A stretch of 64,000 bases of DNA from Natranaerobius trueperi (GTDB lineage Bacteria > Bacillota > Natranaerobiia > Natranaerobiales > Natranaerobiaceae), in the NCBI RefSeq assembly GCF_002216005.1, contig NZ_NIQC01000003.1, forward strand, positions 62,001 through 126,000, read 5' to 3'. Under the pieces are notes generated by a model that worked only from the letters and a program-made list of their open reading frames with translations, made no database searches and was not told the DNA's origin. Numbering within the stretch: the stretch's first letter is position 1; every line of letters starts with the position of its first letter. The translations under genes were made by a program, and so were the position numbers. Below, piece by piece: positions 46,027 through 56,387 of the stretch.

Positions 46027-49000
46027 TGAAAAAGTATCTTATATTAACTGTAATATTAATTCTAGTAATGACAGTATCATTTAGTGAATCTAGCTCTGTA
46101 TATGCAGATGATAAAATCGAGATAAAACTACAAAAGAATGCAGATTCACATTTAGATACTGATGGGCATGAATATATCTTAAGAATAGAAGGGATAGAAG
46201 GGTCGATACGAGTTTATGATTCTGATGATGTAGAGATAGATGATACAAGGCCTAATGATCCATTTTCAAGATATAAGTTAAGTAAAGAAGATATAAATGA
46301 TAGTGTTATTATCTACTCTGAAGGAGAAAGGTTAGCTGAGATAGAGACAGATATGCCTACTATTAACACTATGAACCCATCTCCTTCAGAAATACTAGCT
46401 CAAGATGATGACCTAAAAATTGATATAAACAACTTTGATATGTTAGATCAAGAAAAGCCAGAAGATAATATAGATGTTGATGCTGAAATCAGATCAAATA
46501 TTGATGATTATGATATTGAACTTTATGATTTTGATACTAAAGGAAGTAATAGTTTTGAAATTAATTTAAAAAAAGATGAAAATGATATAGATGGTTTTGA
46601 TAACAATAGTGTTGATTTTAAAATAGAATCTGAGTATTCAAATGCATTTCAAATTCACGACGATTTAGAATTAGAAGATGTAAATATAACTCCTAATATA
46701 GGAACAACAGAAACTTTTGTAAGAGCTACTTCAGAGGATTCTCTTTCAGGACATAGTGTATTTTTACAAAGAGAAGATGCTGATATTCCAGAGTTTTCTC
46801 AGGATAATAGAGCTGAAATATTAGACCATGGTTATGACGAAGATGAAGAGAAATACTTTTTGATCTTCGAAGTACCAAATTTAGAGACAGGTAACTATTA
46901 TGATGTGATTATCACAAATGAAGTAGGTGAAGAAGGTGATCCATCTGGTGAGATATTTGAAAGTATTGACCTTGATGAAAACTTTTTGATTTTAGAAGAA
47001 AGACATCTTGGTGTAATTGATAGAGTTGAGGATGATAGTGGGCCACACACTGGGCAGGATGTTACCCTTCAAGGAAATCACCTTATAAACCTACATCCTG
47101 ATGATCCATTTTTTGATAGTGGAGAACCTGAAGTTAATATAGAAGATAGTACTGAGCTAGTACTAAATTTCGAAGACTTTGAAGATACCTATTATCGTGG
47201 GAAAGAAGTTAAAAAAGTTAAAAGAGTAATTTCTGGTAATATCAATGAAGAAGGGTTTGAAAGTAAGAGTACAGATAGATTAAGGTTTAATGGTGCGGAA
47301 TATGGAACAGGAAATTTAGATGTTAGAATTCCGTATTATCTTGTTGAAGAAGAAACCACTGTGAACTTTAGATTAGATTTTGAGACTATAATTACTCTAG
47401 AAGATGATGAAGGAGACAAAGAAGAAGTAGAACTTCACGAGGTTGTAACAAAGGAAGATGCTTATACTATTGAACCGGCTACTTTTTATCCTGAGATTTA
47501 CGAAATATATCCTGATAGGATCCAAGTTGAAGAGACAGAAGAAGTGGGTACATATACTCCAACAGAAGATGAGCTATTATTTTCTGTACATGGTGAAGAC
47601 TTTTTTGTAACTCGTTTTTCTGATGACGAAGGTAATACTGTGACAAGGTATCCAGTTATTCAACTTTCTACAGAAGATGAAGAATTTATTTTAAACCCCA
47701 ATACTGAAGATATTGAAGTAGATGACGGTGACAATGGAGATGAAACAGATGTCAATGAATCTACAATAGAGAAAATAGTTAATAAATCAAATACAGATTT
47801 ACATTTTGAAGTATTAAATGATGATGGAGAAGTAGTTGACGGAACAGATGGAAATGAACTAGGTTGTAAAATCTTAGTTTGGATAGAAGATACTGAAGAT
47901 ATTGAGTATACTATTTCAGAATCAGCTGTTGGTATTGCTGGTGATGAAAATCATCAAGATATGACTATTTATAACCCTGAAGAAGGTACTAGTTTTTACC
48001 CAAGAAGTACCACAGCACGAGATATTATAAACTTCATTCGTGATATAGATGATGATCAAGAACCAAGTATAACAAATGTTGAACCAGATGTAATAACAAC
48101 AGAAGGTGGAAGTGAAATTACTATAGAAGGACGACACTTTCAACCAGGCGTTAGGGTCTTTCTAGATGGAGAAGAAATGAACAACATTGAACTATCAGGG
48201 GCAGGTAATGAGATTACCTTTACAGCACCACCTAATAGGGATGGTGAAACTCAAATACAGGTTATGAACCCTGATGGTGGAATAGATACTGAGTCTTTTA
48301 TGTATGTAGAAACATATACTGAACCTCAAATAACAGATATATCCCCAAAAAAGGGAAGTCAAGGTGATTTAGTAGTAATGAAAGGTGAAAACTTCTTATC
48401 ACCTGTTCCGATGAGTGGGGGAGAAGGTAGAAGTAGTATTAACTATTTACTAGGAACTAGAGTTACCTTTGATGGAGAAGATATTAATGATTACAATCGT
48501 GATGGACGAGGAAATATTGAACTAGAACCATATAAAGCAAATGAAGATCTTACTAAGTTACTCTATCAAGATGAAAATGGTAGGATCCAGCTAGCTGATT
48601 ATTATCAAAGTGTAGTGTTACAAGATAATGAAAATAATTTTTATATACTTGAAAGTGAACAAGATGGTACAATCAGCCTACATGACGGTTCTGGGAATAG
48701 CTATGAAATAGAAGAACATATAGAATCTGACGATTATCTAAAGAAGTTTAATGTAAGTTCAGCTATACATGGAGAAGTAAGAATTGCTTTAGAAGAGTCT
48801 AGTTCTAAAGATAGGGTGCTAATACTAAATGATAATGATGATTATATAACAGAACTTGATGTAAAAACCCCTTATAAAACTGAAGATGGTGAGATTATTG
48901 GGGATAGAGTCTATGTTAATCATCAAGGACAGATTTCATTTAATGTATCAGAAGAACAACCAGGCTATTATGATGTAGGTGTAGAAAATCCTGATACTAG

Positions 49001-52000
49001 TCAATACATTGTAGAAGATGGGTTTGAATATATTTATGATCCGGGTGCTAACCCAGTAATTCATAATATAGTACCTTCTGAAGGATCTGTAGATGGTGGT
49101 TATGATATTGTTATTGAAGGTGAAGATTTTCAATATGGAACTGAAGTTTACATCTATGGAACCAAGGTACCTTCTGAAAATATTGATATTAACCCTAATG
49201 AAACAGAAATAAATGTTGATGTACCTCCATTTCCTGGGGACTTAGTTGGAGATTATGGCGTTACAAGGCTTTCTGTATCTGTGATTGTTTCTAATACAGA
49301 AATTGGTGGAAGTGATTATAAAAAAGATGGATTTACGTATATAATCCCTAGAAGTAACCCACAAATCTTAGATATAGCACCTGGAAGTGGAAACGCAGCA
49401 GGTGGAGAGATAGTAGAAATTATAGGATCTGATTTTAGATTTTATGAACCTTTTGAAGATGAAGATAGAACAGGTACATGGTCAGAAGGTGAAGAGTTTA
49501 GTGATCTAAATAATAGCGGTAGATGGGATGATTTCAGAGATTTTTCACTTAATCAATTAGATAACTACTTAATACATCAATTTTACATCGATCATCTTGA
49601 TGAAGATGATATTGATGAGGATAAATACACGAAAGATTATACTACTAATGAATGGAAAGACCTAGATGAAGTTAAATATCAAGATATAGTAAAAGAAACA
49701 GAAAAGAATTTAGTTAACAAGTTTGAAGACTATTTAATTTATTATAATTACATGAAAGAAGTAGAGTCAGAAGATCGAGAATATAGAGACTATACAATTA
49801 CTGAATGGCTAGATATCCTAGAAGACAAAGACGGAGCTCAGGGCGATGAAATTACTCAAAAAGAGCTATTAAATGAAGCAAAAGAGAATATAGATAAAGA
49901 TATAGAAGATGAATTACCAGATGAAGTAACTGAAGATATTACAACTAAAAAATTTGATGAACTAGTAAAACCAGTTCTACCTCAAGTGTTTTTTGGTAGA
50001 GAGTCTGCAGAGATTATAGATTTTGAAGGAGGGTATTTACAGGTTGAAACTCCAGACCATCCTGCAGAAGAGGTTCGGGTACAAGTATTAAATAATGATG
50101 GAGGTATTACAGATCCTGACTTCTTTATATTTGAAGAATCAGATCCAACTATAGAGGACCTTCTTCCATCAGTTGGACACATTGATGGAAGAGACCGGAT
50201 AACATTATTTGGTGAAAACTTTTATCCAACTGAAATGGATATTTATAATGAAGATCTAGAAGTTGAAACTAAAGAGATGCCGATGGTACGCTTTGGTGAT
50301 ATAACTAATAGAGATATTCCAATTGGTGAAGATAATAGTGGAAGGATTGAAGGTAGAAGAACCACAGTGGAGCTAAAGGGTGGTCTAAGAGTCGAATACA
50401 ATGCAGAAAGTGAAGAACTCACTTTGAGTATTGAAGATGATAATACTTATGAAAAAACATTTCCTTATAGTGGAGGGGATAAATATATTCCAGTAGACCT
50501 TTTACAAAATTCAAATAACTATGATGGTTTTGAATTAATAAGAGTTGAAGTTCAAGATAGACGTTTATTTGTTGAACGAGGATATGCACCTGAAACTGAA
50601 ATTGTAGGAGACGGAGAAGTAGATATTTATATCCCTTCATATCATACAGCAGAAGAAGCGTTACTTCAGTATATTAATCCTGATGGTGGTATGGATTCAA
50701 TTGAGTTTGAATACTTAAGACCAGATAGTAATCCAGTTATTGATAATATTACTAGTCAAGGTGAAGATCCAGAGATCAGTGAACGGGATGATGAAGTAAT
50801 TGAAGTAGTTAAAGTTGATGAGTCTGGAGGTCATATTATAAGTGTTGAAGGAGAGGACCTAAGAGAAGGTGCTACTGTAGAAATTTCTAATATAGCAAAA
50901 ATTCAACCTGAAGATATAGACTATGATGCACCAGATAGCTTAACTTTTGAAATGCCAGAAGTTATGGATGAAGAAGGTTTACATGAATTAAGGGTTATAA
51001 ATGAGGACGGAGGACATGCTTCTTCTGTAGATGCAGCTCCTTCTATCTATATAGAAGTTTTAAGTCCAGATTCTAATCCAGGAATATTTGAAGTAGAACC
51101 AGATTTAGGTCCTGTATTTGGTGGAACTCATATAACAATTTATGGTGAAGAGTTTTTAGAAGGTCTAAGAGTATTCTTTGATGAAGAGAAAGTTTCAGTT
51201 GACAATGTAGATTATATAGATGATCAAACGATAGAAGTTACTACTCCACCTGGTGACACTGGTGAGACTATAATCTCAATTGAAAACCCAGATGGAGCGT
51301 TTTCAGATCCTAGAGGAGTCTTTACCTATATTAGTGCACCAGATATTATGTCAATAGTAGATCCTGACAATACTAATGATCGTATAAACACTATTAGTAT
51401 GGAAGGTGACGAAGAAATAAAACTACAGGGTGATAATTTTGAAGAGGGGACACAAGTCTTTTTTGACCCTGCTCTAACAGAAGAAGAAAATGGTGAAGAA
51501 CTATATATCAAAGAAGAGACTTATTATTTAGAAGATGGTAATGAAGCAGCTAATGTAGAATATATTGACTCTAAAAGGTTAGTTGTTACCACTCCAGAAG
51601 GAAAGCGTGATACTAGTGGTGTGATAGTTGTTAATCCTGATGGTGGTGCAAGTGCCATTTATGAAGATCTAACCTTTGGCCTACCGGAAATTAAAACACC
51701 TAAAGGTGTAGAGGCTTTCTTAGTTGACAATAGGTTTATTAGAATTAGCTGGGATGAGGTCTCTGATGCAACTGAATATATAATTTATGCTAAAGAAGAT
51801 GGAGGGCCTAGAGAATTTATTGGCTCAACAGAACTTGAAAGTTTTTATTTTAGTGCTATTGAACCAAGAAAAAATTATTCGTTCGAAGTTAAAGCAGTAG
51901 GAGAATATGGTGAGTCAAAACCCTCTATGGAAACAGATGAAGTTAGTACCGGAAGTAGGTTAGATAAAGTTGATGAAGGTAGGGTTGTTGATAAAACTAC

Positions 52001-52565
52001 AAAAGATCGATCAGGTAATACAGCTAAAGTACATGTAGGGCTTAGAGAAAGAGATGATCTTACTATAGACCTTACTAGAGGAAACCTAGCAGGAAGTGAA
52101 GAGGTAGAACTTAGCTTACCGGCTAAATTACTTTCACGTGTTGACCCAGTAGAGATAGATATTATAGGACAAGATTTCTATATGTCATTAGACCCTAGTG
52201 TTTTTAGAAGTCATAGATTACACAGAAATAGAATGAGAGAAGATGTCGGTATCAAATTTGAAATAACAGAAACTGATTCTAATGATAGTGATATATTAAA
52301 TGGCTATGATCTAAAAGCTAAAGAGTTTTTAGGAAGTGAAACTAACTCTATAGATTATTTATCTAACGATATGGATTTATCATTAGAAGTAGATCAACAG
52401 AAAGCAAACTTTAGAGGATTAGATGACTATAAGCTAAAGAAATATGATAAACAAAATGATGAATGGAAGACTTTAGATAGTGATAGATATACAAGTGATA
52501 TAGAAATAAGAATTGACAGGTTAGGCACATACTCTGTAATTGGCTCTAGGGGGGGAGGATTTTAA
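46026..52565 (+). CDS. Giant secreted IPT/TIG-repeat protein with FN3 domain
   Basis: A 2179-residue protein with a signal peptide (LILTVILILVMTVSFS). About eight IPT/TIG Ig-like repeats can be followed from residue ~680 to ~1885, each opening NPxIxxIxPxxGxxxGG and closing with NPDGG (MNPDGGIDTESF, INPDGGMDSIEF, VNPDGGASAIYE); less regular repeats precede them. The repeat at ~1110 is split by a ~200-residue insertion with a calcium-site-like DLNNSGRWDD and long helices. An FN3 domain lies at ~1886-1975 (IRISWDEVSDATEYIIYAKE). The last 200 residues resemble the end of the preceding protein. No SLH, LPXTG or lipobox is present, so attachment may be through its neighbours. It overlaps both adjacent genes by one base. 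Confidence 0.88.
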   Translation: MKKYLILTVILILVMTVSFSESSSVYADDKIEIKLQKNADSHLDTDGHEYILRIEGIEGSIRVYDSDDVEIDDTRPNDPFSRYKLSKEDINDSVIIYSEGERLAEIETDMPTINTMNPSPSEILAQDDDLKIDINNFDMLDQEKPEDNIDVDAEIRSNIDDYDIELYDFDTKGSNSFEINLKKDENDIDGFDNNSVDFKIESEYSNAFQIHDDLELEDVNITPNIGTTETFVRATSEDSLSGHSVFLQREDADIPEFSQDNRAEILDHGYDEDEEKYFLIFEVPNLETGNYYDVIITNEVGEEGDPSGEIFESIDLDENFLILEERHLGVIDRVEDDSGPHTGQDVTLQGNHLINLHPDDPFFDSGEPEVNIEDSTELVLNFEDFEDTYYRGKEVKKVKRVISGNINEEGFESKSTDRLRFNGAEYGTGNLDVRIPYYLVEEETTVNFRLDFETIITLEDDEGDKEEVELHEVVTKEDAYTIEPATFYPEIYEIYPDRIQVEETEEVGTYTPTEDELLFSVHGEDFFVTRFSDDEGNTVTRYPVIQLSTEDEEFILNPNTEDIEVDDGDNGDETDVNESTIEKIVNKSNTDLHFEVLNDDGEVVDGTDGNELGCKILVWIEDTEDIEYTISESAVGIAGDENHQDMTIYNPEEGTSFYPRSTTARDIINFIRDIDDDQEPSITNVEPDVITTEGGSEITIEGRHFQPGVRVFLDGEEMNNIELSGAGNEITFTAPPNRDGETQIQVMNPDGGIDTESFMYVETYTEPQITDISPKKGSQGDLVVMKGENFLSPVPMSGGEGRSSINYLLGTRVTFDGEDINDYNRDGRGNIELEPYKANEDLTKLLYQDENGRIQLADYYQSVVLQDNENNFYILESEQDGTISLHDGSGNSYEIEEHIESDDYLKKFNVSSAIHGEVRIALEESSSKDRVLILNDNDDYITELDVKTPYKTEDGEIIGDRVYVNHQGQISFNVSEEQPGYYDVGVENPDTSQYIVEDGFEYIYDPGANPVIHNIVPSEGSVDGGYDIVIEGEDFQYGTEVYIYGTKVPSENIDINPNETEINVDVPPFPGDLVGDYGVTRLSVSVIVSNTEIGGSDYKKDGFTYIIPRSNPQILDIAPGSGNAAGGEIVEIIGSDFRFYEPFEDEDRTGTWSEGEEFSDLNNSGRWDDFRDFSLNQLDNYLIHQFYIDHLDEDDIDEDKYTKDYTTNEWKDLDEVKYQDIVKETEKNLVNKFEDYLIYYNYMKEVESEDREYRDYTITEWLDILEDKDGAQGDEITQKELLNEAKENIDKDIEDELPDEVTEDITTKKFDELVKPVLPQVFFGRESAEIIDFEGGYLQVETPDHPAEEVRVQVLNNDGGITDPDFFIFEESDPTIEDLLPSVGHIDGRDRITLFGENFYPTEMDIYNEDLEVETKEMPMVRFGDITNRDIPIGEDNSGRIEGRRTTVELKGGLRVEYNAESEELTLSIEDDNTYEKTFPYSGGDKYIPVDLLQNSNNYDGFELIRVEVQDRRLFVERGYAPETEIVGDGEVDIYIPSYHTAEEALLQYINPDGGMDSIEFEYLRPDSNPVIDNITSQGEDPEISERDDEVIEVVKVDESGGHIISVEGEDLREGATVEISNIAKIQPEDIDYDAPDSLTFEMPEVMDEEGLHELRVINEDGGHASSVDAAPSIYIEVLSPDSNPGIFEVEPDLGPVFGGTHITIYGEEFLEGLRVFFDEEKVSVDNVDYIDDQTIEVTTPPGDTGETIISIENPDGAFSDPRGVFTYISAPDIMSIVDPDNTNDRINTISMEGDEEIKLQGDNFEEGTQVFFDPALTEEENGEELYIKEETYYLEDGNEAANVEYIDSKRLVVTTPEGKRDTSGVIVVNPDGGASAIYEDLTFGLPEIKTPKGVEAFLVDNRFIRISWDEVSDATEYIIYAKEDGGPREFIGSTELESFYFSAIEPRKNYSFEVKAVGEYGESKPSMETDEVSTGSRLDKVDEGRVVDKTTKDRSGNTAKVHVGLRERDDLTIDLTRGNLAGSEEVELSLPAKLLSRVDPVEIDIIGQDFYMSLDPSVFRSHRLHRNRMREDVGIKFEITETDSNDSDILNGYDLKAKEFLGSETNSIDYLSNDMDLSLEVDQQKANFRGLDDYKLKKYDKQNDEWKTLDSDRYTSDIEIRIDRLGTYSVIGSRGGGF

Positions 52566-54172
52566 TGAATAAAAGGTTAATGTTTTTGTTTACTTTATTA
52601 TTTTTAATGACTGTAGTAATTGGACAAACCTACGCAGTTGATAGTTATTTTGGAAACACTATAGAAGGTTATTTACAACAGTTAGATGATGAAGAATTAG
52701 TAATCGAAACCTATGAAGGAGAAGAATATAGTTTTTCATATGATAATGATACAAATTTTCTAATAGATGGTTATCATGTAGAAAGACAAGAGTTTAATAA
52801 CGGTATGGAGATCACTGCTTCTGTAGGTGTAGATAACTATATTAGTGAACTAGAAGGATATTCTACAGAAGATCCGGGATATATCCCCCCTGGTAGTAGA
52901 GTAGAATTTGGTACTGTTGTTGATATTGACGGAGATGAGATTGAAATAATTAATGATATAGGAGAAACTAAAACGTATTTTACTTCTTTTAATACAACAG
53001 TAAATATTAGTGGTAGAGTAGGAGAAATGAATGATATTTATGTTGGAGACCGGTTAAGACTTCATTTTGATAGTATTAATGATAATGTCATCAGTGAAAT
53101 AAATGTTCAAGGCCATGGGGCTAAAGTTACCGATTTATACCGAGGGGAGATCGGGATAGCTAGAAATTTTGGTAGCAGAGTAAATCTAGTTAACTTAGAG
53201 GTATTTAGAAATGGTAAGTGGCATCAAATTAACAATAGATTACGTGAATCCTATGATAACTTTGATATCTATTTAAATGGTAAAGAAGTAGATAATTTAG
53301 AAGACCATAGAGGAAGAACAGCTTATATGGTTATGGAAGAGTTTTTTGGAGAAGATCGAGTTAAAAAAATGGTGCTACAAAGTGATAATGAGATAAGGTA
53401 TTCAACACAAATAGAAAATATCAATTGGTATTCAGAAACCTTTGAGTTAACCAATAATAGAAACTTTAATTTTAATGATGGTACTATGGTTGTTCAAAAT
53501 GATCGCTTAATTAACCATAAAAGCCTTAGCCCAAAGTCTGATGCATATGTAATTGGTGATGGACGAGGGTCTCATCGAACAGCTAATATTGTATATGTCT
53601 ATGATCAAGCTATAAATCACTCTAATGTAGGAGAAAATTACATCTATGCTGGTCGACTAGATAGTATAGACAAAGATAGGTTATGGATTGATGACTTTTC
53701 TTTATTAAGAGATCATGTGTGGAATAAATTTGATGATAATAAAGAGCTGTTTATTCATGATGATACTGACATTTATAACAATGAAAAAGATGAAAGTGTC
53801 TCTAGAAGAGAGTTTTATCATGAAGATTATCATGATAAGTATGGTTATATCTATACTGATGGTGACGATGTTGAAGCAATTCTTGTTGAAGATTCCTTGT
53901 CTTCACTATTAGAAAAGAGAATCACTAATGGAACAGTTAACTCCATTAAAGAAGATGAACTAGCAGGAACTCAAATAGAAATTTATGATGCTAGAGACTG
54001 GAGTAGTAAAAGAACTGAATGGGTACCAAAAACAGTTAATTTAGATATTCTAGTAGAAAATAGTATGATCATTAAGGATGGTGAACAGATTTCACCAGAA
54101 AAACTACAAGAAGGTGATAGTCTATATATCATTAGAGAAGAAAATGAAGCAAAGCTAGTACTTGTAAACTAA
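52565..54172 (+). CDS. Secreted protein with repeated beta-barrel-like (DUF5666-type) segments
   Basis: A 535-residue protein with signal peptide (LMFLFTLLFLMTVVIGQTYA). It consists of repeated ~70-residue units of the kind GTVVDIDGDEIEIINDIGET, GYLQQLDDEELVIETYEGEE, AGRLDSIDKDRLWIDDFSLL and GTVNSIKEDELAGTQIEIYD, reminiscent of the small barrels of DUF5666-like proteins. Acidic overall. No catalytic motif seen. The start ATG overlaps the stop of the giant protein gene by one base and has GGGGGAGG upstream. It is probably a structural or assembly partner of the surface complex. Confidence 0.7.
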   Translation: MNKRLMFLFTLLFLMTVVIGQTYAVDSYFGNTIEGYLQQLDDEELVIETYEGEEYSFSYDNDTNFLIDGYHVERQEFNNGMEITASVGVDNYISELEGYSTEDPGYIPPGSRVEFGTVVDIDGDEIEIINDIGETKTYFTSFNTTVNISGRVGEMNDIYVGDRLRLHFDSINDNVISEINVQGHGAKVTDLYRGEIGIARNFGSRVNLVNLEVFRNGKWHQINNRLRESYDNFDIYLNGKEVDNLEDHRGRTAYMVMEEFFGEDRVKKMVLQSDNEIRYSTQIENINWYSETFELTNNRNFNFNDGTMVVQNDRLINHKSLSPKSDAYVIGDGRGSHRTANIVYVYDQAINHSNVGENYIYAGRLDSIDKDRLWIDDFSLLRDHVWNKFDDNKELFIHDDTDIYNNEKDESVSRREFYHEDYHDKYGYIYTDGDDVEAILVEDSLSSLLEKRITNGTVNSIKEDELAGTQIEIYDARDWSSKRTEWVPKTVNLDILVENSMIIKDGEQISPEKLQEGDSLYIIREENEAKLVLVN

Positions 54173-54194
54173 ATCAAAGGAGTTGACTTTAAAA

Positions 54195-55754
54195 ATGAAA
54201 GTCAAAGTAACAATTTTATTTTCTACACTGTTTTTATTTCTCATGACAAACTTAACTATAGCTGCTCCCCCTGGTTTTTTTGGTGGAGTAAATGATGATT
54301 ATGAACATGAAGAAGTTGTATTTATTTCAGGTGAGCCGATCACTTTTAGAGGTACAATTACAGTAGATGAAAGAGAAAGACGTGGAGATCTGACTGTAAG
54401 ATATAACTTTGATCTAGAACCAAAAAATGGAGACATAGATGGTAGCATTAGAAGGCGTATGTCTTTTGAAATAGAAGAAGAAAAAAGAGAAAATAGAAGT
54501 CAAACCATTACTAATACAGAACTAGATAGTTTTAATGAACGAATTCAAATAGAAGATGATAATTATACATTAGAGGATTATCAATTATCAAAATCTGTTA
54601 TAACAGATAATAGTCCTGCTTCTGACTTTTATTCAGGTAATTTCACTGGTCGTAAATACTATGATGTAAATAACGGTGATGGTAGAGTTGTAATAGATAT
54701 GAGTGGTGGAACTGTTGGCTATGAAAACTTTTGGGGAACAACAGAAACTATGGTAATTGATCATGATATTGAATCAGAGATAGACCGTGAAACAGGAGAT
54801 GGAAGTGAGCGAGTGACTTGGGATGGGACTGTAAGGACTAATGTATCTGATAGTGCTACAAGTCTTTTAGAATATGATGAAAAAGAACCAAGCTACTCCA
54901 CCTATAGAGGTGGGTATATGAAAGTAACTGAACAAGAAATGGTATCACAGTATTCTTTTAATTTACCTAAATTTAAAGAATCAGAAGATCATGGAGGGTT
55001 AGAGGTTGTAAATGGAACTAATAATGGCACTAAACAATTAATTAAAGATAGAAACCCACAAGTTAATGGCCTAATAGTTCCTAAGTTTAGAGACATTGGA
55101 GGACACTGGGCAGAAGAAGACATAAAAAAACTATATTCTTTAGATGTGTTCTCAAACTCTAATGATTTCTTTACTCCAAATGCTAATATGACAAGATCAA
55201 AGTTTCTCAAAGGACTTATGCGAGCATCTGATATTGTTCCTGAAGAAGATGAAGAAGATGATAATAACAATAATTTTAATGTGAATAACGATCTATTTGG
55301 TAACAATGATGAAGATGAAAATGAAAATGAAGAACAAAATGATGTACCTTTTGTAGATGTACAGTCAGATGATGAAATTTATCCCTATGTTGAAAAAGCA
55401 TTGTCTAAAGAAATTCTAAAAGACTCAGACCTAGAAAATGATACCTTTAACGCTGAAGACCCAATAACTAGGGCAGAAGCTATTACTTATTTAATTAGAT
55501 CTCTAGATTTTGAAGCTAAAGCTCCTGCACCAGGGTTTAGTTTACCATTTAATGATAGTCATCAAATACCAGATTATGCGAAAGACAGTATTTATGTTGC
55601 TGCTGATATCGGATTAGTTTCAGTAGATGATAATGTAAGACCTAATGAAGAACTTACTCGTGCAGAAGCTTCAGTGTTACTAGTTAGGTTTTTAGAGTTT
55701 CTTGAAAAAGACTTACAAAGAGATTATCGTGAAGAAATTGTGTTATTTTATTAA
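54195..55754 (+). CDS. SLH-domain surface protein
   Basis: About 519 residues from ATG 54195, 12 bases after AAAGGAG; the upstream TTG overlaps the ribosome binding site. The signal peptide ends LTIAAPP. Residues ~30-290 form a beta-rich domain of unknown type. Three S-layer homology domains follow: RDIGGHWAEEDIKKL (~298-345), VDVQSDDEIYPYVEKAL (~388-440) and FNDSHQIPDYAKDSIYVAADI (~446-510), with the TRAEA motifs. A low-complexity Asp/Asn/Glu spacer (352-385) separates the first two. SLH domains bind secondary cell-wall polymer, so this protein can anchor the complex made by the operon. A terminator follows within 130 bases. Confidence 0.88.
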   Translation: MKVKVTILFSTLFLFLMTNLTIAAPPGFFGGVNDDYEHEEVVFISGEPITFRGTITVDERERRGDLTVRYNFDLEPKNGDIDGSIRRRMSFEIEEEKRENRSQTITNTELDSFNERIQIEDDNYTLEDYQLSKSVITDNSPASDFYSGNFTGRKYYDVNNGDGRVVIDMSGGTVGYENFWGTTETMVIDHDIESEIDRETGDGSERVTWDGTVRTNVSDSATSLLEYDEKEPSYSTYRGGYMKVTEQEMVSQYSFNLPKFKESEDHGGLEVVNGTNNGTKQLIKDRNPQVNGLIVPKFRDIGGHWAEEDIKKLYSLDVFSNSNDFFTPNANMTRSKFLKGLMRASDIVPEEDEEDDNNNNFNVNNDLFGNNDEDENENEEQNDVPFVDVQSDDEIYPYVEKALSKEILKDSDLENDTFNAEDPITRAEAITYLIRSLDFEAKAPAPGFSLPFNDSHQIPDYAKDSIYVAADIGLVSVDDNVRPNEELTRAEASVLLVRFLEFLEKDLQRDYREEIVLFY

Positions 55755-55834
55755 ACTTAAGGGTCGTCTTATAAAGGAAAAGGTTGGATTTTTAAGTTGA
55801 AATATTACAAGCTAATTCACAAACTTTTGACATA

Positions 55835-55880
55835 AAAAATAGCAGTTCTCTTTATCAAAAAGGAGAGAACTGCTATTTTT
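55835..55880. terminator. Intrinsic terminator after the surface-protein operon, possibly bidirectional
   Basis: A perfect 16-bp stem (AAAAATAGCAGTTCTC with GAGAACTGCTATTTTT) and 14-base loop, with A and T runs on the outer sides. Confidence 0.9.
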
Positions 55881-55970
55881 AATTAATGCACGTAAATCAG
55901 ATACTATTCTATTAATTAACAAAGTAAGTTATAAAAATACTCCCAATGATTAATAAAATTAAAAGTTCCT

Positions 55971-56387
55971 TTAAAGTAAAATGACGATATAGAGATTAAA
56001 AGAAAAAAAACAAACTATAAAAGTCAAAATATTAAGTAGTTCCAATAACCATAATCTATTCTCTTTTTTGTACTTCCAAAACATAAAGGCATTAAAAAAC
56101 CCAGTTGCAATAATAATTCCAGTCACAAATAAAATGAAATTCCCTGTGATTATGCTTAAACCAAAACCCAAAACAAAAATTACAATATTCCCATATTTAT
56201 GAAATTTATTTATCAGCTCAAAGTCTTGGTCTTTAATATTATATTTTTTCTTCATGAAGTTTTCTAAAATAGTAGTTATAATCTCAAATGAAACGATGAC
56301 CAGTATAAATTCAAGTAAAAAACCTAAGATAGTAGACCCTCCTCCCTTACCATCGATGCACATAACATATCTAAGTTCGTTAAACAT
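55971..56387 (-). CDS. Small membrane protein, DUF4181-like
   Basis: A 138-residue protein with four hydrophobic segments (ILGFLLEFILVIVSFEIITT; IVIFVLGFGLSIITGNFILF; and two more). The KYNIKDQDFELINKFHKYGN loop between helices 1 and 2 is reminiscent of DUF4181 proteins of Bacillota, but I am unsure. The ATG at the frame start has GAGGTAG almost touching it; a start eight codons later is possible. Convergent with the surface operon. Function unknown. Confidence 0.55.
   Translation of the reverse strand: MFNELRYVMCIDGKGGGSTILGFLLEFILVIVSFEIITTILENFMKKKYNIKDQDFELINKFHKYGNIVIFVLGFGLSIITGNFILFVTGIIIATGFFNAFMFWKYKKENRLWLLELLNILTFIVCFFSFNLYIVILL

Noticed and set aside
47922-51511. Several minus-strand ORFs of 61-73 codons within the giant surface protein gene
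   Set aside because: They are shadows of a long, repetitive coding sequence; none has a ribosome binding site or a recognisable product.
46026-52565. DNA-level tandem repeats or a CRISPR-like array
   Set aside because: The periodicity is in the protein (IPT/TIG domains). The DNA repeats are diverged and irregularly spaced. No CRISPR array was seen anywhere in the window.
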